Shown here one piece after another: positions 22,456 through 30,329 of a DNA stretch of 64,000 nt. How positions within the stretch are numbered: position 1 is the stretch's first letter; every line of letters starts with the position of its first letter. Source of the DNA: Allodiplogaster sudhausi (Eukaryota > Nematoda > Chromadorea > Rhabditida > Diplogasteridae). Location of the stretch: contig CALZFC010000029.1 of NCBI GenBank assembly GCA_945643635.1, forward strand, positions 1,000,001 to 1,064,000, read 5' to 3'. The notes under the pieces were generated by a model. That model was not told the origin of the DNA. It saw only the letters and a program-made list of their open reading frames with translations, and ran no database searches. The position numbers and the translations under genes are program-made.

Positions 22456-22953
22456 ATGCATGTCACTTATGACCCTGATAATTCCATTGACTGGCATGCT
22501 GTCTTCTTGGAACAAGCACGCCAAAGTGGCAGTGGTTTCCGTGGTATTCCTTATCAGCGTGGTGGTAGTGGTGTTGGTGGTGTCCTTTCGAAACTCTTCA
22601 ACTTCATTTTGCCGCTTACGCGTAGCGCCGGGCGATCAATCCTCACTGAAGCACTTAACGCTAGTGCCAACGTCGTCGACGATGTTTCTTCCGGAAAACC
22701 ATTAGAAGAAAGTTTTCGTGTACATGGACCTCAAGCATATCGTTCCCTTGTTAATCGAGCTACTTCTGCATTGCAAGGTGGCACTGGTTCTCGTGTCCGC
22801 AGACAAATTTCAAAGAAAAGAAAAACACAAAAGAAAAAGACAAAGAAACGTAAACCTAAAAGAAAGACGTCTAGAAAGAGACGTCATTCAGTCGTTCGAA
22901 AACGTCGTTCGCGACCTGTTGTTCCCAAATTTCCCAGTGATATATTTACGTAA
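22456..22953 (+). CDS. Basic virion protein (pVI/core-like), 165 aa
   Basis: The N-terminal region has the Polinton signature of a Gly-rich RGIPYQRGGSGVGGVLSKLF stretch followed by an amphipathic helix. The C-terminal third is a dense Lys/Arg tract with several possible nuclear localisation signals. Such proteins lie next to the capsid genes in Polintons and are compared with adenovirus pVI or core proteins that contact DNA and penton. ATG 22,456 is chosen over upstream non-ATG codons. The stop overlaps the start of the major capsid gene (TAATG). Confidence 0.75.
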   Translation: MHVTYDPDNSIDWHAVFLEQARQSGSGFRGIPYQRGGSGVGGVLSKLFNFILPLTRSAGRSILTEALNASANVVDDVSSGKPLEESFRVHGPQAYRSLVNRATSALQGGTGSRVRRQISKKRKTQKKKTKKRKPKRKTSRKRRHSVVRKRRSRPVVPKFPSDIFT

Positions 22954-24248
22954 TGGTTGGTAAACTAATAGATCCCAAATCGCCACCCTCAACACGTAGT
23001 GAACTTTCCCTTTTTGACATTCCTTCAACACAAGTTGCCTTTGATTCTGCGCGATGGCTTTCAATTCCAACAAGCACACCTATTAACAAAACTGGACCTT
23101 TTACTTTTAACATTGTTGACTCGAGACATTTCTTGCAGGTTAGCAAGTGTTACATTGCTTTTAAACTAAAGCTTGTTCATAATGATGCCACAAAAGTGTC
23201 CAAGTATGCATTAATAAACTATATTGGTGGAACCTTTTTTGATCAAGTCAACTTGCAAATCAATAACCAACAAATATTCGAATGTAGTCAGTATGCATAC
23301 AAGGCGTACCTCGAGACGCTTTTGACACATAGTACAGATCGAAAGTTTGGAATACTTCAAGCGGCTGGTTACTTTGAAGACAATGATGTTGGTCTTGATA
23401 GTGCAGATAATAAGGGATATAAGAGTAGATTAGACGCAATTTCTTCAACGGGCGAGTTGGACATTGTTTCTCCTGTTCATATTGACCATTTCACAACTGA
23501 CCGACTGCTATTACCACATTTAAACGTTCAGTTTACCTTCCATCGCAATAGCGATGCTTTTGTGCTAGAAAGTCATGATGCAGCGCCTAATGGTGCAAAC
23601 ATTGAGGTCGTCTCTATGAAACTTCTTATTCGTGCTGTTGATGTGATCAGTTCTGTTAATCTTGCCCTTGAACAAACCCTCCTATCCTATCCTGCACGAT
23701 ATCCCTATCGACGTACCAGAGTACGCGTTGTCTCGGTACCGGGTGGTCGCTTTGATTTTCCCTTCTCTACAATCTTTACAGATTTAATTCCTCGCCGAAT
23801 TATTATTGGCTGTATAGACCAACATGCCTATGAGGGTAGTGTTTCACATTCCCCATTTAATTTCCAAAGCTTTAACATTTCGGAAGTATGTATAGATGCT
23901 GGTGGTGTAACTTTTCCTGCACAACCACAAAAGATAAATTTCAAAACTAATTCTTTTGCTGAAGCTTTCGTCATGTTTTACGAGAACATTGGTGCTGTTG
24001 GTGAAAATCGTGACTTGGCAATAGGATACAAAATGTACAAGAAAGGCTTTTCTTTATTTGCATTTAATCTTTCATCAACGGACACTAACGCAGACTTTGA
24101 ACTAGTGCGTAGTGGTACAACACAATTATCGATGCGTTTTTCCGAGAAAACACCCGACAATGGTCTTCAACTCGTGATTTATGCTGAATATGATGGTCTT
24201 TACCAAATTGATCACTTTCGTAACGTTTTTAATGATCAACAGGCATAA
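22953..24248 (+). CDS. MCP: Polinton major capsid protein (double jelly-roll)
   Basis: This 431-aa protein is predicted to form the hexon-like shell. Family hallmarks: an N-terminal region with DSARWLSIPTSTPIN, a first-barrel segment with ALINYIGGTFFDQVNLQIN, a middle GYFEDNDVG loop, and the conserved C-terminal LVIYAEYDGLYQIDHFRNV. In nematode and other Polintons this C-terminal motif is the most recognisable part. It is intronless, intact, and the largest open virion gene here. TAATG overlaps join it to genes on both sides, consistent with a tightly packed block. Confidence 0.92.
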   Translation: MVGKLIDPKSPPSTRSELSLFDIPSTQVAFDSARWLSIPTSTPINKTGPFTFNIVDSRHFLQVSKCYIAFKLKLVHNDATKVSKYALINYIGGTFFDQVNLQINNQQIFECSQYAYKAYLETLLTHSTDRKFGILQAAGYFEDNDVGLDSADNKGYKSRLDAISSTGELDIVSPVHIDHFTTDRLLLPHLNVQFTFHRNSDAFVLESHDAAPNGANIEVVSMKLLIRAVDVISSVNLALEQTLLSYPARYPYRRTRVRVVSVPGGRFDFPFSTIFTDLIPRRIIIGCIDQHAYEGSVSHSPFNFQSFNISEVCIDAGGVTFPAQPQKINFKTNSFAEAFVMFYENIGAVGENRDLAIGYKMYKKGFSLFAFNLSSTDTNADFELVRSGTTQLSMRFSEKTPDNGLQLVIYAEYDGLYQIDHFRNVFNDQQA

Positions 24249-24689
24249 TGGTTCTTCCGAGTCGCGTTCCACTCTCCGTCTTCATCTACTTTACTTGTGG
24301 AATTCGAATCGAGGAGGATACCGTTTTGTCCGCCGCAGAAATTGACAACATCGATAGCACACTACGAAGACGCCGCATATTTACCTCTCATCTTGGCCCC
24401 AACAATTTCCTGTTGGAGCGTGCTCACATCGTCCCCGGCACCAACGCTTCTACTCGAATCACTGTCAGATTGACAGTGGAAGGTCGTCACAGTACATTGG
24501 GTGTTAGACCTGTCAAGGTTTGGCTAAAGGTTAGAATATTTATTTATCATTTATCTTATAATTATAAATATTGTTCAGGATTATATGTCGTGCCAACATG
24601 GTGTCCAAGTGCGCGCGATGAAGCTGCCTCTGTTATCGGCATCCAACGGAAACCTTTTTCCAATTGAACTGCTAGCAGTTGAAATTTGA
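24248..24689 (+). CDS. PAZ-domain-like (Argonaute-derived) accessory protein, two exons, 130 aa
   Basis: Exon 1 (24,248-24,529) and exon 2 (24,579-24,689) join in phase across a 49-nt intron (GTTAGA...TTGTTCAG). The product resembles the PAZ domain of nematode Argonautes. An N-terminal AAEIDNIDSTLRRRRIFTSH matches the helix and strand entering PAZ, and residues 87-128 (VKVWLKDYMSCQHGVQVRAM, then LPLL and LFPIELLAV) match the V..Y....Y.I.L....LPL......P.EL..V end of PAZ. PAZ binds small-RNA 3' ends. There is no MID or PIWI part, so it cannot slice. Codons are host-like and the gene is spliced, unlike its neighbours MCP and PRO, suggesting capture. The assignment rests on motif reading; fold and family need confirmation. 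Confidence 0.6.
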
Positions 24690-24711
24690 TTGTGCATCAT
24701 ATTCACGAGCA

Positions 24712-25218
24712 ATGCATATTTTTCCTTTAACAAATGTAGAAATAAACAATTTCTTGGAAACTTGTTCTACAACACGTGTCTATTATCTTGGTAGTTTCCC
24801 TTGTGATACAAAACTTGTCCTACCAGAACGCAGACCCTTGTGTATTGTTTGGAATACAGGAGATTCTCATAGTACAGGTGAACACTGGGTTGCCGTGTAT
24901 GTAAACGCTACTAATTCTGCTGAATACTATGATTCAACAGCAAGTAAGCCCCCAGAATTGCTTGCCAAATGGCTTGAACAATTTTCACATGTTCAATATT
25001 TTCCTCATAGAATTCAAAGTACAACTAGTGTAGTTTGTGGTCACTACTGTCTATTCTTTCTTTATTTACGTTGTCGTGGAAATAAAATGAATACTATTGC
25101 GAAATATTTTAGTACACGTCATTATGTCATGAATGACGAAATAGTTATTCGCTGGTTTATGACTCACCTCAGGCAGTGTATAAAAGCCCCCCTTTCCAAA
25201 GTCATTGTTTCACATTGA
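24712..25218 (+). CDS. PRO: Polinton adenain-like cysteine protease
   Basis: This 168-aa maturation protease has catalytic H58 (GEHWVAVYV), D74 (EYYDSTAS), oxyanion Q102 and nucleophile C109 (SVVCGHYCLFFLY), the order used by C5/Ulp1-type enzymes that process capsid precursors. The start is taken at MHIFPLTNVEINNFL (24,712), the usual N-terminus of Polinton proteases. The TTG-started extension upstream overlaps the previous gene and is not needed. All active-site residues are present. Confidence 0.93.
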   Translation: MHIFPLTNVEINNFLETCSTTRVYYLGSFPCDTKLVLPERRPLCIVWNTGDSHSTGEHWVAVYVNATNSAEYYDSTASKPPELLAKWLEQFSHVQYFPHRIQSTTSVVCGHYCLFFLYLRCRGNKMNTIAKYFSTRHYVMNDEIVIRWFMTHLRQCIKAPLSKVIVSH

Positions 25219-25222
25219 CACG

Positions 25223-25552
25223 ATGACTGCTGGTGATCGTAAGGCATCCTCTCCTGCTTCTGCACCTGCTGCAACTAGTACAACTATTGAATCTAAAGGA
25301 AAGAACATTGCTGAAACTATGCCTGTTCCTTCTGTAGAATCCAATATCGAGAAAAAGGCTTTTAACTGTGAAGATTGCGGAAATGTATTCTCGACTGGTT
25401 TTAATCTACGTCGACACATTAAGCGCGCTCACAGTGGTGAGGAAATTTATCAGCCACGTCATGCACGTTACATTCGACCCCTTGGTACTATTCAACTACT
25501 CACAGACGAATCTGATAACGTCTATGTGCAGTTCCGCCCCTTTGACGACTGA
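25223..25552 (+). CDS. C2H2 zinc-finger protein (109 aa) of the Polinton
   Basis: The Ser/Thr/Ala-rich N-terminus is followed by one classical C2H2 finger (FNCEDCGNVFSTGFNLRRHI then KRAH; C-x2-C-x12-H-x4-H) and a C-terminal beta-like segment (YIRPLGTIQLL...VYVQFRPF). The first ATG in frame is 25,223, 4 bp after the protease stop. A single finger suggests a DNA- or RNA-binding or protein-binding accessory role. I do not know an equivalent in other Polintons. Confidence 0.7.
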   Translation: MTAGDRKASSPASAPAATSTTIESKGKNIAETMPVPSVESNIEKKAFNCEDCGNVFSTGFNLRRHIKRAHSGEEIYQPRHARYIRPLGTIQLLTDESDNVYVQFRPFDD

Positions 25553-25586
25553 GGCAGTCATTACTTGAAAAATTCAATCAGGTCAA

Positions 25587-26100
25587 ATGGTTCGTTCCCA
25601 GTCTTCTTCATCTTCATCTTCTTCGTCTTCCATTTCCTCGCATTCAAAAACTTCGCGTAAGGAAAAGGTTTTGTTTAAAATTGCATGTTTTTGAATTTTT
25701 TCTATATATCATTCATTTTCAGCTTCGTGAACGCAAACGAAGGTTTACTGCGACTGCAAAGGATGAACCTAAGGCAAAGGTATACTTTTCTCGTGCTCTT
25801 GCAATTTCACCATTTGTTATAAATTTGCAGAAGAGCTTCAAGGAACTCGTTGATGCCTTCCAACGGCCATCTCAAGTAAGCAATCACGGACACCTCTTGA
25901 AAAGCCACCGATTCATCGTCATTGCCGTTTGCAACGTTTGTGCAAAGCTTAACGACACTACGACCAACAACATGACACATATTCGTCTCTGCAATTCTTG
26001 TATCGTCGCCAACCAGAGAATCCAATCTGCAGTGTTTCACAATGTCACCCTCAATAATATTCGTGAAAAATCTGTTCTTGAGAATTGTGCATCATCGTGA
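25587..26100 (+). CDS. Spliced Cys-rich accessory protein of the Polinton (135 aa)
   Basis: Three exons join in phase: 25,587-25,667, 25,723-25,779 and 25,831-26,100, with introns of 55 and 51 nt and canonical GT-AG ends. The protein starts with a poly-Ser run, then a very basic region (SRKEKLRERKRRF). The C-terminal exon contains two CxxC knuckles (CNVCAKLNDTTTNNM then LCNSC) that could hold one zinc. It is the last gene before the right TIR. I do not recognise the family. Basic plus zinc-binding elements suggest nucleic-acid binding, as inference. Confidence 0.6.
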
Positions 26101-26221
26101 TTGTTATATATTGAATTTGATAAAATGTGTAATGGACTTGTAATATTACGACAGACCAATAATGGAATAAGTTTTGGGAAAAATACAAGGGTGAATAATT
26201 CACGAGGGGTTTTGGACTTGG

Positions 26222-26794
26222 GAAAATATGTATCACTATCACATACACGTTTGCATGTCTACATATTCAGTTGAGAGTTGGCATGACGGTCGATTGTCTC
26301 ATTGGTAGTGAGTTTGTTTTCAAATCAAAAGGTTCTGGTTCGATTCCTCCTCGGGGCAATATCAATTGCTCTATTTATTCCGGACTTGTGATATTTCGAC
26401 TGGCTGAAAAATATTATCCCCTTGGATATAATCTGTGATCATGTGATGTATGATCACATTCCACACGAATGTCTACATCTTCACTTGCAAGTTGGTATGA
26501 TGGACGAATGACCGATTGGTAACGTTACAACATACTACGCAAGCGACCCAGGTTCGGATCCGGTCGTTGTCCTGGACTTGCGATATTTCCACAGGTCAAG
26601 AACGAGGTGGAATGAATCCTGGACTTAGAAAAATAACGGGAAAAATTTCAACAGGACTTTCCGGACTTAGAAAAAAATCGGGTGAAAATTTCAACGGGAG
26701 TTCTGGACTTAGAAAAATAACGGTCGAAAATTTCAACGGGGGTTCTGGACTTAGAAAAATTTCGATAGGTTAAGAACATGACCACACTCATCAT
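26222..26794. repeat. Polinton right terminal inverted repeat
   Basis: It is the mirror of 11,293-11,865. Three tandem 41-43-bp units starting GGACTTAG lie at 26,621, 26,662 and 26,705, with a partial fourth at 26,747. Two tRNA-like stretches sit further in. At 26,337-26,347 a perfect B box GGTTCGATTCC lies downstream of a D-arm-like TCTCATTGGTAG. At 26,551-26,561 a near B box GGTTCGGATCC lies downstream of GACCGATTGGTAACG. Confidence 0.95.
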
Positions 26795-26934
26795 TATGTG
26801 ATATGTATATAAATACTTATGGTAATCAAAGTCAAATAATAGTACTCAATAAGTAATCAATTGGCATGATAAAAGTCTAATGGCAAGTGAAGGAGATGCT
26901 GCGCAGAGTTGTGCGAGTGAAGTGAAATGCATCG

Positions 26935-27446
26935 CATGACATAATTATCTCTTCGTTCTCCTACCTTTCTCTTCTTCTTCATAGTTGCTCAATATGGAAG
27001 ATGAGAATACGGGTAAACAAATCATGGGAGGTATGTAGTAAAGGAAACCTCTAGAACGTGAATGGATAGGGTGGATTGATAAATATTGGCAATGAGAGAG
27101 GTAATAGAGAAATAGAGAAGAGATGGAAGACGGAATGAGAGAGAGAGAGAGAATCTCTCTCTCTCTCTCTTTCTCTCTCTTTCCCTCCCTCTTCACTCTG
27201 ATGGCCGCCGTGAGATAAGCGGACCATTGATCGCATCTTTGGATGCTCAATCATCGCCGCATGCCCAAGGCCGTCTTCTACCCTTACATACATACATATA
27301 TCCAAATATACAATATTATTATAATTCCCAAATTCCCCATGGTCATCATGAAAAAGGCATGATGACCATGGGGAATTTGGGAATTATAATAATATACTAT
27401 TTTCTCTTTTTTTCTTTTCGTTCTCCCCTCTCTAGGACTATTCCAC

Positions 27447-27500
<54 letters not shown>

Positions 27501-28110
27501 ATCACTGTGAAAATAGCCACAGCTCGCGTCTTAGACATTCGGCCTTGGTCTTCATCGCCAGTCTGAAAATTAAATTCTGCTTCTCTATCTTGTCCCTTTC
27601 GCTCTAGCCACTGTTTTCTCCGTTCAGTGTCCGTACATGTCTCAGTCTTTCTCTCTCTCTCTCTCACTCCTATCTCTCTACCTCTCTCGCTCCCATTCTA
27701 TCTCTTTCTTCTCTCTTTCTCTACTATCTCTCTCTCAATATTTATCAACCCGCCCTATCCATTCACCTTCTCCAAGTTTCCGTTGCAACATTCCTCCAAT
27801 GATTTCTTTATCCATATTCCCATCTCCGATAATTAGGAAATTTGAAGAAGAAGAAGAAGATGAAGAAGGTCGGAGAACGAGGAGATACTTAAACTATTCA
27901 GATTCATTTCATCTTCACTCTCGGAACGCTGGAAGTATTTTGTTCGCTAAACTGCTCTCATTATTTTCCAAACTAAACGTTATTTTATTTTCTCAATCGT
28001 TCTGATTTGCTTTTCCAATTGTATTTTCATTCATGACATAGTATATATGTATGTATTGGCTTTTCTTACTTTCATTTCAATTTTTAGATCACTTCATATC
28101 AACAAGGCGA

Positions 28111-28147
<37 letters not shown>

Positions 28148-28860
28148 CTTCTCGCGTTTATACTTCACTCTTTCTTTTCGACTCCGATTATCAGCGTTGT
28201 GCTCCGATATGCGTTACTTTTAATCCGCAAATTGATTTAAAGAAACAAATTTTATTTTGCAGAGTACCCGATTGCCTGCATATTCCAGGCCCGTTCTTCT
28301 CTCAGGTCACATACAATGATGTCGAGATTCTCCTTCTTGAAAGGACTCATTACGTTCTATATACATACATACATATGTAGGTAAGAAAGAATGACTGTAA
28401 ATTCTGAAGGCCGTAAGTATCAAGTAGTACCTGTACATTTCTTTCCCGTCCACTTTCTTATGGATGCGGAGGGAAAATTCGAATTTGCCAGATACGTTTC
28501 AACATTTTTTTTTGTCTGCGCTTTCTCACTCTCTTTTATTTCTTTGTTGCAGGAAATGTCAACCAAAGAGCCGACCGTGGAAATGGCCCAGCTTGGCGGC
28601 TGCTGTCCTGGCCCTGTCCTTCCCCTCTCCCGTTTATATGTATATAAGATGTATACGTATTAGTAGATACGATAAATAAACCACAAAGACCCGAGTCCCA
28701 TCTCTCCCGCATATACTACCGCTCCTCCGCGTGGACCCCAACGCGGTCGACACACTGCGGCAGAATGGCGGGACATTACCATAGCGGCACGAGAGGAGGC
28801 CATATTGATTTCTTCGTCGTGTTGTGACACATATGAACATTTAAATAAAAGAGTTGGCGG
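26935..28860 (+). repeat. GA/CT-rich dispersed repeat family R, copy 4 (opposite orientation)
   Basis: Several patches match 52,690-54,790 in the same orientation and 6,060-7,900 in reverse: the CTTTCTCTTTCTCTC blocks, a GTCTGAAAA...TTCTG patch, GCAGAGTACCC...CCAGGCCCGTTC near 28,260-28,290, and GAAGGCCGTAAGTATCAAGTAG near 28,409. CT microsatellites fill 27,451-27,500 and 28,110-28,142. Reading frames are not conserved between copies. 26,801-26,934 shows nothing. Confidence 0.6.
27313..27395. repeat. Perfect 38-bp palindromic hairpin inside R copy 4
   Basis: Arms 27,313-27,350 and 27,358-27,395 are exact reverse complements around the 7-nt loop AAAAAGG. The copy at 52.7 kb does not carry it, so it is an insertion or local inverted duplication. 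Confidence 0.9.
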
Positions 28861-30329
28861 GCCTATACTTGTAATAATGTTTTTTTTTAAGATTTGCGGT
28901 AAAAAGTTTTAGCAAGAACAAAACAACATAAAAATAGTTGATCAGAATTGACGTCCCGCTTTGGAAAAAGAGCTAAGAGCGAGTGTCCGCCTCAGAAAAT
29001 CCTCTCTGCCGTGCGTTCCTCTCGACAAGTCTGACCAGCAAGCAATTCCCATTGCACTCCAATCTCCAGAATCACACGAATTATACAGATCGAGGGCGAA
29101 GAAGAGGAAGATGCAGCGTAAACGTTTAAGAATTTAAGAGTGAGAAAATGTTTTAGCATCTGTTTTAATCTTGGAAAAAAATTAGTGAGAGTCAATCTGA
29201 GAAATTGAATGCTCGCTGTTAGCTTGCCGCTCTCTATCATGAAATATTTAGTCACCAACTCATTCCAGAAATTCTTTTTCTTTTGTCGTTGTTAGTCACT
29301 TCCTTCTGAGACATTTTCTTGTGCAGTTTAAAAGAAAAAAAGGGAGGTTGTTCACAGAATCGTCCGAATAACACCGTAAGAAAGAGAAACATAAGAAAGA
29401 GAGACACGGAGGGGGACAGAGAGAGACATAGAGACATAGAGACAACACAGACATAGAGAGAGAGAGAGATAAAGAGAGAGAAAGATAGAATGAGACAACG
29501 TGTTGTTGAACTTTGAAAAGTTACCATTGTTCCGTCTTAATGTGCCTTGGTCAATATCCCTTTTTAGAATAATTAACCATGAGAATCGAACCGGTTTCTG
29601 TATGTTGTGGTTATAGGGACATATTATCTTATTTGAAGTATCTTGTGAATATAATCGTTTTTTTCGCTTGTAGAAGTAACTTGTACATACATTAAAGCCT
29701 CGATAGCCTCTTGCTCGCAGTGCCTCCCGTCATGCTGCCTCCTCGTCTTGGAACCGTCGTTTGAGGTATCGGATCCTGTCGCGGGCGATGTTGAGGTCCC
29801 GCGTGAGGAGTCTCGTGACTTCCCTTGCGGAGTCCCGATTCGCGGCCTCGATCGCCAGATCTCACCACTCAGCTGAACGCGGAAAGTGATGCGTACATAA
29901 ACATGCAATTAGCAAAATTACACACCATCGCGAGTAGACTAAAAAGGTGTCTCTGTCATTTGGCTTGCAGCCGACGATAATGCTATTATTCGATGAATGT
30001 GAAGCGATATGGAAGTAGTCTGTTGAAGCAGAGATCTGTTTAAATTTGTCTAAAGTTTAGTGGATGCCTTCGCACAGGTTAGAAGATGGTCGCAATCTCA
30101 CGTTGATCTGTTTAGTTACTCATCTATGACAAACGTAAATTGGGTACACTCGCGAAATTACAAAATGCAGCTGCTGCTAAAATAGTTAACCCGGAGAATG
30201 AGCGAAAGGTGAGCTACTATCCCTAGCGTAGTAATGCATACAAACAGTTTGCGTTATTTGAATCTTTATAAACATTTGTTCATTGTGCTACATATGTATT
30301 TGTTTTGCATTGCGTGCCCGAAATGAACA
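28861..30329. other. Gene-free stretch with repeat fragments
   Basis: 29,388-29,536 repeats at 32,727-32,881 (a GA-rich block followed by GACAAxGTGTTGTxGAACTT and CACCATTGTTCCGT). 29,700-29,880 is the second copy of the minus-strand ORF-like repeat at 5,430-6,060. No complete gene is seen. Confidence 0.5.

Larger units (their letters stand above)
11293..26794 (+). mobile_element. Complete Polinton/Maverick element, 15.5 kb
   Basis: Both ends are bounded by the 6-bp direct repeat TATGTG (11,287-11,292 and 26,795-26,800), the target-site duplication length known for Polintons. TIRs of 573 bp differ at only a few positions. Inside lies the diagnostic Polinton set: protein-primed DNA polymerase B, A32/FtsK-like ATPase, retroviral-like integrase, adenain-like protease, double jelly-roll major capsid and single jelly-roll minor capsid. 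The near-identity of the TIRs and the intact TSD indicate a recent insertion. All virion genes are open, whereas the polymerase is broken, so this copy could probably move or package only with polymerase supplied in trans. Confidence 0.97.

Noticed and set aside
22999..24160. Alternative frames across the capsid genes (for example 81-aa and 105-aa frames)
   Set aside because: Shadows of the minor and major capsid genes in other frames, with no independent motif.
25605..25650. Poly-Ser tract as evidence against the 25,587-26,100 gene
   Set aside because: The tract is short, and both downstream exons join in phase to a Cys-rich non-repetitive domain, so the gene is retained.
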